Source: an uncultured Collinsella sp. (lineage in GTDB: Bacteria; Actinomycetota; Coriobacteriia; Coriobacteriales; Coriobacteriaceae). Taken from it: a stretch of DNA of 39,718 nt. The notes below the pieces were generated by a model that was not told where the DNA came from, searched no databases, and saw only the letters and a program-made list of their open reading frames with translations. The DNA is taken from contig CALHWR010000004.1 in NCBI GenBank assembly GCA_938036665.1, forward strand, positions 1 through 39,718, given 5' to 3'. Both the position numbers and the translations under genes were made by a program. Positions 33,433 to 39,718 of this stretch are shown here, in pieces (the first letter of the stretch is position 1; every line of letters starts with the position of its first letter).

Positions 33433-34410
33433 ATGTCGCGCAAGTCCGCCTACAAGCAAGTACTCTCCATCGGCACCGCCGTGGTGCTGGGGTTTGCGCT
33501 GTTTACGGGATCGCTCGACGGAGCGCCCAAGCTGCTCTCGCCGCAAAGCGATGAGCAGGCGGCTGCTCTGGCCGAGAAGCAAAGCGAGAGCCCCAACCGC
33601 ACCGACGACGAAGCGGACTTGGTCGCCCGGCTCGAATCGGGAACAGCGAGCTCCACGGACTCCGAAGATGATCAGGACTCCGGCGATGGCTCTGAATCCG
33701 CCACGACCGACACCGCTGACGATGCCTCTTCAAACGTCACCCCCATCGACGAGGTCGAAAACCCCGATCTCGACCGCGCCCGCGGCGTATATCTCAGCAG
33801 CATTCCCGACTACGCCGGCAACCCCTACGTTGCCCTTCGCGCCGACAGCACGCACCCGCTCGGCACACCGTCGTTCACGCTCGATGAATACGAGCGCGCC
33901 ACCGAAGAGGGCTGCTTTAAGAAGTTCTCCAAACTCGACAGCCTGGGCCGCACCCGCAAAGCGCTCGCCTGTGTGGGCCCCGAATCGCTCGGTCAGGGCA
34001 AGCGCGGCGATATCTCGCGTATCCATCCCGCCGGGTGGCACCAGCAGCGCTACGACTTTATTCCGGGTCAGAGCCTCTACAACCGCTGCCACCTTATCGC
34101 CTGGTCGCTCTGCGGCGAAAACGCCAACCGCAAGAATCTGCTCACCGGCACGCGCTATCTCAACGAAACGGGCATGCTGCCGTTTGAAGAGCAGATCCTC
34201 GGCTACATCCACGACACAGGCAACCATGTGCTCTACCGCGTCACGCCCATGTACAACGAAGAGGAACTTGTCTGCCGCGGCGTGCGCCTTGAGGCGCAAT
34301 CGGTCGAGGACCACGGCAAGACCCTGCGCTTCCACGTGTACTGCTACAACCTGCAGCCGCATGTGCAGATCGACTACGCCACCGGCCGCAACCAGACATC
34401 CGGAGACTAG
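33433..34410 (+). CDS. Exported DNA/RNA non-specific endonuclease (EndA-like)
   Basis: A 325-residue exported nuclease. Residues 8-28 (VLSIGTAVVLGFALFTGSL) form an uncleaved signal anchor or signal peptide. A low-complexity acidic linker rich in Ser, Asp and Glu (about 35-110) follows, then a His-Me-finger nuclease domain (about 115-320). YNRCHLIAW carries the candidate catalytic His220 (usually in an RGHL motif; Cys replaces Gly) and NANRKNLLTGTRYLN the metal-binding Asn. Homologues include pneumococcal EndA and DNA-entry or nutrient-scavenging nucleases. The ATG at 33433 has AGGAG. It stands alone; a palindrome and a terminator follow. Confidence 0.88.
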   Translation: MSRKSAYKQVLSIGTAVVLGFALFTGSLDGAPKLLSPQSDEQAAALAEKQSESPNRTDDEADLVARLESGTASSTDSEDDQDSGDGSESATTDTADDASSNVTPIDEVENPDLDRARGVYLSSIPDYAGNPYVALRADSTHPLGTPSFTLDEYERATEEGCFKKFSKLDSLGRTRKALACVGPESLGQGKRGDISRIHPAGWHQQRYDFIPGQSLYNRCHLIAWSLCGENANRKNLLTGTRYLNETGMLPFEEQILGYIHDTGNHVLYRVTPMYNEEELVCRGVRLEAQSVEDHGKTLRFHVYCYNLQPHVQIDYATGRNQTSGD

Positions 34411-34435
34411 CGCCGACCAGGCTGCCCCAAAACCT

Positions 34436-34472
34436 AAAATGATCCGTTTTCCTCCGTCCCCCAGGGATCAAA
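34436..34472 (-). repeat. GGGGAC-loop palindrome, type TGATCC
   Basis: On the minus strand TGATCC, loop CTGGGGGACGGAGGAAAAC, then GGATCA with A/T flanks. It has the same layout as the other GGGGAC hairpins but a third kind of stem. It lies between the converging nuclease and EF-G-like genes. Confidence 0.65.
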
Positions 34473-34505
34473 AAGGGCCGCCCTGGATTGCCCAGAGCGG
34501 CCCTT
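34473..34505. terminator. Intrinsic terminator after the EF-G-like gene
   Basis: AAGGGCCGC with GCGGCCCTT, extended by CTCTGG/CCAGGG wobble pairs on the minus strand, followed there by TTTTTGATC. It lies 35 bp past the stop at 34540. Confidence 0.85.
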
Positions 34506-34539
34506 GCATCGGCATGCATGTTGCGGGCAACGCCACGCG

Positions 34540-36615
34540 CTACTTGGCGCGGCCCTCCTCATAGCGCTCGACCAGCTTGGCCTGAACGTCATAGGGAACC
34601 TGCTCATAGCCTGCAGGCTTCATGGTAAAGTCGCCCGTGCCGCGCGTGATAGAGCGCAGACGCGTCGAGTAATCCGTCAGCTCGGCCAGCGGCGCCTGGG
34701 CAATGACCACGGTATCGCCGCGCTCATCGGTTTCCATGCCCGTCACGCGACCGCGCGAGGCCGAGATGTCGCCCATTACAGCACCGGCGTAACTCTCGGG
34801 GATAGTCACCGTGATTTCCTCGATGGGCTCCAGCACCACCGGGTCGGCATCGGCACATGCCTTGCGCAGGCCGATGCGAGCCGCCGCGCGGAACGCCATC
34901 TCGTTGGAGTCGACGCTGTGATACGAGCCATCGTACACAGCCACGCGAATGCCCGTAAGCGGGTAGCCGGCAATGATGCCGTCCTTCATGGTCTCCTGGA
35001 CACCCTTGTCCACGGCGGGGATCAGTGAGCGCGGAATGCGGCCGCCCACGACCTCGTCCACAAACTCATAGCCATCGCTCGTGCCGTCGGGCCCAATGAG
35101 CGGCTCAACGCGCAGCCAGCAGTCGCCATACTGACCGGCACCGCCGGTCTGCTTCTTGTGGCGGCCCTGGGCGCTTGCCGTGCGGCGGATGGTCTCGCGA
35201 TACGGAATGCGGATCGGCACGCTCTTGGCCACGACCTTGGTGCGGTCCTCAAGGCGATTGAGCAGGACCGAAACCTGCGCCTCACCCACGGCGGAAATGA
35301 TGGTCTGACCGGTCTCCTCGTCGCGGTCGATGCTCATGGTCGGATCGGCCTTACAAGCCTTCTCGATAAACGTGTAGAGCTTCTCCTCGTCGCCGCGATT
35401 CTCGGCCTCGATGGCGATGCGGTACTGCGAGTTGGGGAACTTAAACGCCGCAGCCTCGACCTTGCCGGTAATCGAGAGCGTATCGCCCGTTTCGGCCGCC
35501 AGCTTGGGAGCCACAATGATATCGCCGGCATAAGCGTGACCGACCTCGGTCATGTCACGGCCACACATCACATACAGGTGAGCCAGACGCTCGCCCTTGC
35601 GCGTACGCGCATTGATCAGCTCGATGCCCGGCTCAAGCGTGCCCGTCAGCACCTTGATAAAGCTGATGCGGCCCTGCTGCGGATCGGCCAGGGTCTTAAA
35701 CACAAACGCCACCGGACGGTCATCGTCGCTCGAGATCTTAAGCGAATCACCGTCGATGAGCGGCATCTCGCCATAGTCGGTCGGCGCCGGGAAGTATGTG
35801 GCGATGTCATCCATCAGTGAGTTGACGCCCTGCTCCTTAATGCAATCGCCCGCAAAGACCGGCACAAAGATGCGCTCGGCGATCGCCTTCGACAACAGGC
35901 CTTCAAGCTCCTCCTGCGTCAGCGTCTCCTCGCCTTCCAAGTACTTCATCATCAGCTCGTCGTCGGCCTCGGCCACCAGCTCGCACAGATGGTCATGGGC
36001 CTCCTCGGCCTGGGCACGATACTCCTCGGGAATCTCCGACTCAACGGCTTCGGTGCCGTTGCAATGGCGCGCCTTCATGCGCACCAGGTCGATGATGCCG
36101 TCAAAGTCCTCGCCCTCGCCCCAGGGAAGGGTCACGGCGCCCAGGCGCGTGCCAAAGCGCTCCTGCAGCAGGTCCATCGTGGTCGCAAAGCTGGCTTCGG
36201 AGCGCGACAGGCGGTTTACGAACACCGCACGCGCCAGGCGCAGGTCCTCGGCGGCATACCAGAGCTTAACCGTCGTAGGCTGCGGGCCGGCCTCGGCGTC
36301 GACCACAAACAGAGCCGTCTCGCAGACGCTCATCGCGGCAAAGGCGTCGCCGATAAAATCGGGATAGCACGGGGCATCGAGCACATTGATGCGCGCGCCC
36401 TTCCAGTCGATCGGCGCAATGGTCGTCGAGATGGAAAATGCACGCTTGACCTCTTCGGGGTCATAGTCGAGCGTAGGCTTGGTGCCGTCGTGGCCGCCCA
36501 GGCGGGCGGTCTTGCCGGAAAGGTGGAGCATGGCCTCGGCGAGTGAAGTCTTGCCCACCCCGCCTTGGCCTACGAGCACCACGTTCCTTACATTGCCGGT
36601 CTTGGGAGCACCCAT
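34540..36615 (-). CDS. Elongation factor G-like GTPase paralogue with degenerate G motifs
   Basis: A 691-residue five-domain protein of the EF-G fold, near the usual length. The P-loop is intact (GQGGVGKTSL, about 15-24). G3 reads DAPCYPDF instead of DTPGH, so the glycine and catalytic His are replaced. G4 reads NRLSR instead of NKMD. Domains II-V are recognisable (QQGRISFIKVLTGTL; GAGQYGDCWLRVEPL; ESYAGAVMGDISASRGRVTGM). This places it with EF-G-like proteins rather than the main translocase. Actinobacterial EF-G2 paralogues often lack a clear role. The ATG at 36613-36615 has a strong AAGGAGGT site; a GTCGCGC/GCGCGAC hairpin (36633-36651) precedes it. Its 310-bp upstream gap shows no plus-strand gene I can support. 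Confidence 0.88.
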   Translation of the reverse strand: MGAPKTGNVRNVVLVGQGGVGKTSLAEAMLHLSGKTARLGGHDGTKPTLDYDPEEVKRAFSISTTIAPIDWKGARINVLDAPCYPDFIGDAFAAMSVCETALFVVDAEAGPQPTTVKLWYAAEDLRLARAVFVNRLSRSEASFATTMDLLQERFGTRLGAVTLPWGEGEDFDGIIDLVRMKARHCNGTEAVESEIPEEYRAQAEEAHDHLCELVAEADDELMMKYLEGEETLTQEELEGLLSKAIAERIFVPVFAGDCIKEQGVNSLMDDIATYFPAPTDYGEMPLIDGDSLKISSDDDRPVAFVFKTLADPQQGRISFIKVLTGTLEPGIELINARTRKGERLAHLYVMCGRDMTEVGHAYAGDIIVAPKLAAETGDTLSITGKVEAAAFKFPNSQYRIAIEAENRGDEEKLYTFIEKACKADPTMSIDRDEETGQTIISAVGEAQVSVLLNRLEDRTKVVAKSVPIRIPYRETIRRTASAQGRHKKQTGGAGQYGDCWLRVEPLIGPDGTSDGYEFVDEVVGGRIPRSLIPAVDKGVQETMKDGIIAGYPLTGIRVAVYDGSYHSVDSNEMAFRAAARIGLRKACADADPVVLEPIEEITVTIPESYAGAVMGDISASRGRVTGMETDERGDTVVIAQAPLAELTDYSTRLRSITRGTGDFTMKPAGYEQVPYDVQAKLVERYEEGRAK

Positions 36616-36858
36616 GATGACCTCCTTGCAGGGTCGCGCGCAATGCGCGACGCCAACGGGGAGAGTTCGCGGTCGGTGCCGTCCCGGGAGCAGCATGGTC
36701 GGCAGCCGAGCCGACTCACCCTCCAAATGTCCTATGCCACCACCCTACCCTCACAGGTGACTGTCCATGCACACCTTTCGGCGCACGTATGGATACGGGC
36801 GGCGAGAGGAAGGAGAACGCATGCGAGGCGATTATTGGACCCCGTCGATGCAAATAAA

Positions 36859-36912
36859 ATGCCACCCCAGGCCGTAAGACCTGTGGCGGCATCACCTCAA
36901 TTAATAATTGAG
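36859..36912 (-). terminator. Terminator hairpin and A+T palindrome after the amino-acid ABC operon
   Basis: On the minus strand ATGCCGCCACAGG pairs with CCTGGGGTGGCAT (one mismatch), followed by TTTATTTG (36859-36892). Closer to the ATPase stop lies the perfect palindrome CTCAATTA-A-TAATTGAG (36896-36912). The first is the likely operon terminator. Confidence 0.75.
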
Positions 36913-36925
36913 TAAATAGCTGAGC

Positions 36926-37690
36926 CTACCCCTCGATACGGCTCAAGAACTCACGGGTACGCTGCTCGCGAGGATGGTCGATGACCTGCTCGGCAGGACC
37001 TTCCTCGACAATACGACCACCGTCCATAAAGACCACGCGGTCGGCAACATCGCGCGCAAACTGCATCGCGTGGGTCACGATTACCATCGTCATATTCTGC
37101 GCCGCCAGGTCCTTGATGACGCGCAGCACCTCGGCCGTCAGCTCGGGATCGAGCGCCGAGGTCGGCTCATCAAAGAATAAGATTTCCGGATCAAGTGCCA
37201 GGGCGCGGGCAATGCTCACGCGCTGCTGCTGACCGCCCGAAAGCTCACACGGCACCTTGTTCTCGTTGCCCGTCAGCCCCATTTGCGCAATCAGCTCGTG
37301 AGCGCGGGCTTCCGCCTGCTCGCGCGGACGCTTAAGCACGCGGATCGGCGCATCGGTGATATTTTTCATCACGGTATAGTGCGGGAACAAATTGTAGTTC
37401 TGGAACACCAGACCAAAACGCGAACGCGCTTGCTTGGGAACATCTCCCTTCGCATAGACCGCACCCGATCCCGCATCCGTCGCAACCGCAAGGTCGCCAA
37501 ACGAAAGCGAGCCACCATCGAGCGTCTCGAGCAGCGTGGCACAGCGCAGCAGCGTGGACTTACCGCCGCCCGAAGGCCCGATAATCGCCACGACCTCGCC
37601 GCGTTTCACCTCGAGCGAAATATCCTTGAGCACCTCATTGCCGCCAAACGCCTTACGCGCGTTCAATATATTCATTACCGTTCCGGACAC
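36926..37690 (-). CDS. Polar amino-acid ABC transporter ATP-binding protein
   Basis: A 254-residue ATPase of the polar amino-acid uptake type (HisP/GlnQ-like), driving import with the permease and binding lipoprotein encoded upstream. Walker A is GPSGGGKST, the Q-loop is FQNYNLFPHYTV, the signature is LSGGQQQRV, Walker B is ILFFDEPTSALDP with catalytic Glu, and the switch is VTHAM. GGAGG lies inside the first codons of the longest frame (ATG at 37700-37702), so the GTG at 37688-37690, five bases after it, is preferred. It is separated from the permease gene by 173 bp holding two palindromic repeats. It ends the operon. Specificity cannot be told from the ATPase. Confidence 0.93.
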   Translation of the reverse strand: MSGTVMNILNARKAFGGNEVLKDISLEVKRGEVVAIIGPSGGGKSTLLRCATLLETLDGGSLSFGDLAVATDAGSGAVYAKGDVPKQARSRFGLVFQNYNLFPHYTVMKNITDAPIRVLKRPREQAEARAHELIAQMGLTGNENKVPCELSGGQQQRVSIARALALDPEILFFDEPTSALDPELTAEVLRVIKDLAAQNMTMVIVTHAMQFARDVADRVVFMDGGRIVEEGPAEQVIDHPREQRTREFLSRIEG

Positions 37691-37743
37691 GGGAACCTCC
37701 ATGTGTTTAAAAAGTCAGCGAGCGTGTGACTGGCGAGACAATG

Positions 37744-37799
37744 TGCTCCGAAAGAGGAGCGCCGCGTACTTCTGTACGCAAGCGACGGCTTGAGGAGCA
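37744..37799. repeat. Nested intercistronic palindrome, copy 1
   Basis: TGCTCC (37744-37749) pairs with GGAGCA (37794-37799) around a conserved core containing the hairpin GCGTAC-TTCT-GTACGC. The core (GAAAGAGGAGCGCCGCGTAC and GTACGCAAGCGACGG) is shared with 38593-38639. Imperfect outer pairing extends to about 37728 and 37822. Confidence 0.8.
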
Positions 37800-37833
37800 G
37801 ATTGGCCGTCAGGCACGCGCGCAGCGTCGAGCA

Positions 37834-37860
37834 GTCCGCCGTTCGTTAGAACGGCGGAAC
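37834..37860. repeat. 27-bp post-stop palindrome, inverted exact copy
   Basis: The exact reverse complement of 23585-23611, lying 3 bp past the permease stop on the minus strand. Relative to its gene it therefore has the same orientation as copy 1. Confidence 0.9.
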
Positions 37861-37863
37861 GAT

Positions 37864-38556
37864 CTAGTCATGGTAGTAATCCAATTTTTTCTCGGCGGCA
37901 CCCAGCAGCATCTCGACCACAAAGTTAAAGACCCAGTAAATCAGCGCCGCAATCGCAAACGGCACCATGCTCACTTGCGAGGCAACCAGCGCCTTGGCCG
38001 TCGAGAACATCTCGCCCACGCCAATGGCAAACGCCAGCGACGTGTCCTTGACCAGCGTGATGATCTCGTTGCCCATCGCCGGCAGAATACGCTTGGCGAC
38101 CTGCGGCATCACGATATACAGAAACGTCTGCACGCGCGAATAGCCCAGCACCTCGGCAGCCTCGTATTGACCGCGCGGAATGGACTGCAAGCCCGAGCGA
38201 TAGATCTCGGCAAAGTAACCGGCGTAGTTGATGATGAACGCCACGACGCACGCCGTCCACTTGGAATCGGGCGTGAGCGAAATGCCAAACACGTAGTACG
38301 GGGCAAAGTAGATGGCAAACATCTGCAGCATGAGCGGCGTACCGCGCATGACCGAAATGTAGATGCGCGCAATCCAGCGGAGCGGCGCAATTTTGCTCAT
38401 GCGCATAAACGCCACGGGGATTCCCAGCGGAATCGACCCCAGCAGCGTCAGCACAAACAGCTGCAAACTGACCAAGAATCCCTGGCCAAGCATCTGCATC
38501 ATGACCTGAATAGACAACCCAAGCTCTCTTTCACAGTAACGGAACAGCGAACCCAA
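37864..38556 (-). CDS. Polar amino-acid ABC transporter permease
   Basis: An inner-membrane permease of up to 230 residues in the HisM/GlnP family, with about five hydrophobic segments starting near residue 20 (GFLVSLQLFVLTLLGSIPLGIPV). The EAA loop that docks on the ATPase is EAAEVLGYSRVQTFLYIVMPQ. RGTPLMLQMF and TSLAFAIGVGEM are also typical. The start is uncertain. The frame opens at a TTG (38554-38556) with no ribosome site and next to a long hairpin. TTG at 38515-38517 (GAGAG site) or ATG at 38500-38502 are alternatives. It lies between the binding protein and ATPase genes of the same operon, both gaps filled by related palindromes. Confidence 0.9.
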   Translation of the reverse strand: MGSLFRYCERELGLSIQVMMQMLGQGFLVSLQLFVLTLLGSIPLGIPVAFMRMSKIAPLRWIARIYISVMRGTPLMLQMFAIYFAPYYVFGISLTPDSKWTACVVAFIINYAGYFAEIYRSGLQSIPRGQYEAAEVLGYSRVQTFLYIVMPQVAKRILPAMGNEIITLVKDTSLAFAIGVGEMFSTAKALVASQVSMVPFAIAALIYWVFNFVVEMLLGAAEKKLDYYHD

Positions 38557-38562
38557 TGCTAA

Positions 38563-38669
38563 AGCGGGTTTTCCAGGTGCTCGAGTTTGCCGTGAAAGAG
38601 GAGCGCCGCGTACTAAATGTACGCAAGCGACGGTTTGAGCGGCAAAATCGGGTGCCTGGGAAAGCCGCT
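38563..38669. repeat. Nested intercistronic palindrome, copy 2, with long outer arms
   Basis: The inner element at 38586-38646 has TTTGCCG pairing with CGGCAAA around the same core as copy 1, with hairpin GCGTAC-TAAAT-GTACGC. An outer stem of about 18 bp (38563-38580 with 38651-38669, few mismatches) encloses it. The right outer arm overlaps the stop codon of the binding-protein gene, so the whole gap can fold into one long hairpin. Confidence 0.8.
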
Positions 38670-39528
38670 ATTTGAGAACCCAGTTGTCGAAGGATAGGCC
38701 GTAGCTTGCGTACTTATCGCACAGGTCCTTGACCGTGCCGTCCTCGTAGAGCGCCTTGAGCGACTCGGTCACGGCATCGGCGGACTTGGTGTCGCCCTTC
38801 TTAAAGCCAACGGCGTAGTGCTCGCTGGACAGCGGCTTGTCGAGCTGCGTATAGGCATCGGGCTTGGCGGCAAGCTGATACTGGGCAATCGAAAGGTCGC
38901 AAGCCACGGCATCGACCGCGCCGCTCTCGAGCTGCATAAAGGCCGTGTTGTACTCGCCGATGGTATCGAGCGTGGCAAACGTCGCGGCCAGATCCTTCTG
39001 GTCGCCCTCGAGCACATCCTGCGCAGCGGAATCGGTCTGAGTGATCACGGTCTTGCCAGCGAGATCGTCCCAGTTCTTGATACCCGCATCCTTCTTTACC
39101 ACCAGCACCTGCTCGTTGAGCATGTACGGCTCGGAGAACGTGTAGCCGTCCTCACGGCCCTCCATGGTAAAGCCGTTCCAGATGCAGTTGATGGCGCCGG
39201 AGTTGAGCAGCGTGTCCTTGGCATCCCAATCGATGGCCTCGTAATCGACATCCCAGCCCTGCTTATCGGCAACGGCCTTGGCAAGGTCAAGGTCAAAGCC
39301 CGTGTACTCGCCGTCATCGCCCACAAAGCCGTACGGAGGGTAGGACTTGTCAAAGCCCACCACGAGCTTCTTGGACTCCGCGGCGCCCTTCACATCCTTG
39401 GCCGCGGCAGAGCCAGCAGCGAAGCCCTTGCCAGCACCACCGCCGCAACCGACAAGACCAAGGCCAAGCACCGCGGCGAGCGAGCCGGCTAGACCAACAA
39501 ACTGACGACGAGACATATCGGTATTCAT
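38668..39528 (-). CDS. Polar amino-acid-binding lipoprotein (family 3 SBP)
   Basis: A 286-residue substrate-binding protein of family 3, the extracytoplasmic receptor of the ABC importer. The N terminus has a twin-arginine motif (SRRQFVGLAGS, Arg7-Arg8) and lipobox LVGC with acylated Cys28, so it is probably a Tat-exported lipoprotein, less usual than the Sec route. The mature domain starts GFDKSYPPYGFV and has the family's FDLDLAKAVA near residue 80. The amino acid bound cannot be told. The ATG at 39526-39528 has GAGGGGG; an extension to 39549 overlaps the operator. It opens the operon and has a clear promoter and palindromic operator. Confidence 0.92.
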   Translation of the reverse strand: MNTDMSRRQFVGLAGSLAAVLGLGLVGCGGGAGKGFAAGSAAAKDVKGAAESKKLVVGFDKSYPPYGFVGDDGEYTGFDLDLAKAVADKQGWDVDYEAIDWDAKDTLLNSGAINCIWNGFTMEGREDGYTFSEPYMLNEQVLVVKKDAGIKNWDDLAGKTVITQTDSAAQDVLEGDQKDLAATFATLDTIGEYNTAFMQLESGAVDAVACDLSIAQYQLAAKPDAYTQLDKPLSSEHYAVGFKKGDTKSADAVTESLKALYEDGTVKDLCDKYASYGLSFDNWVLK

Positions 39529-39546
39529 GGTATTCCCCCTCGATAG

Positions 39547-39566
39547 CACTTTAGTTAGGTAAAGTG
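39547..39566. promoter_or_regulatory. Candidate operator of the amino-acid ABC operon
   Basis: CACTTTA-GTTAGG-TAAAGTG, perfect 7-bp arms, about 12-31 bases after the predicted transcription start. An exact copy of one half plus its flank (CACTTTACCT) lies at 39591-39600, in the promoter spacer. The core differs by one base from the palindrome upstream of ilvE. Confidence 0.65.
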
Positions 39567-39584
39567 AGTCATGTAACGTTCAGA

Positions 39585-39613
39585 ATCATACACTTTACCT
39601 TGACGGAGCACAA
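39585..39613 (-). promoter_or_regulatory. Sigma-70-type promoter of the amino-acid ABC operon
   Basis: Minus-strand TTGTGC (39608-39613), a 17-bp spacer and TATGAT (39585-39590). The expected start is near 39578. Sequence beyond 39614 to the window end shows nothing I can name. Confidence 0.65.
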
Positions 39614-39718
39614 GGTTGGGGTTGCCCGGCGCGGGCGGGGAGCGGCGCGTAATTAAGTTTCCTGCTCTACAGTCCTGCGCAAGACGGAAAGCACGCATGG
39701 AGCACTAGGTTGGAGCAC

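Overview
The window is about 60% G+C, dense, and reads like a chromosomal segment of a gut anaerobe of the class Coriobacteriia, most probably Collinsella or a close relative. This is inferred from protein flavour (LytS/LytTR pairs, carbamate kinase, a UMF1-type transporter, an orphan LarE, an EF-G-like paralogue) and from short intergenic palindromes; no rRNA or other marker gene is present to prove it. I see no tRNA, rRNA, CRISPR array, phage or insertion-sequence transposase gene.

Layout. Positions 99-11685 form a run of minus-strand genes: an APC amino-acid permease and an amidohydrolase; a LytS/LytTR two-component pair (7321-8712 and 6548-7282); a zinc-dependent phospholipase C-like protein; a UMF1 transporter; then a glycosyltransferase translationally coupled to a second LytS/LytTR pair (2791-3978, 1451-2794, 662-1378); and a small metallophosphoesterase. 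Positions 12041-13041 hold a C39-type cysteine-protease-like exported protein broken by one frameshift, followed by a cluster of palindromic repeats. Next come carbamate kinase (arcC), a branched-chain aminotransferase (ilvE), a DedA protein and, on the plus strand, serine acetyltransferase (cysE). Positions 18052-22293 are a MarR regulator and a heterodimeric ABC exporter in one overlapping operon. After a small unknown gene, a nitroreductase and a one-TM protein come a degenerate AAA+/Fis-type regulator, a YeiH transporter and a divergent GntR regulator. glmS faces a LacI-family regulator. Then come a HAD phosphatase, larE, a secreted EndA-like nuclease and an EF-G-like GTPase with a degenerate G domain. 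The window ends with a polar amino-acid ABC transporter (binding lipoprotein, permease, ATPase).

The most unusual content is between the genes. At least four families of short palindromic elements recur: (1) hairpins with a conserved GGGGAC(A/T/G)G loop but different stems (13051-13178, 27702, 29827, 29875, 33227, 34436); (2) a 27-bp palindrome lying 0-5 bp after stop codons, with compensatory changes between copies (23585, 33051, 37834, and a half copy at 27798); (3) a nested palindrome with a conserved core, occupying both gaps of the amino-acid ABC operon, whose flanking arms differ between copies yet still pair (37744, 38586); (4) single long palindromes (13187-13250, 31206-31260, 25627-25714). 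There are also candidate operators: a near-identical 17-bp palindrome shared by the ilvE and amino-acid-transporter upstream regions, a 21-bp direct repeat around the marR promoter, and palindromes upstream of glmS and larE.
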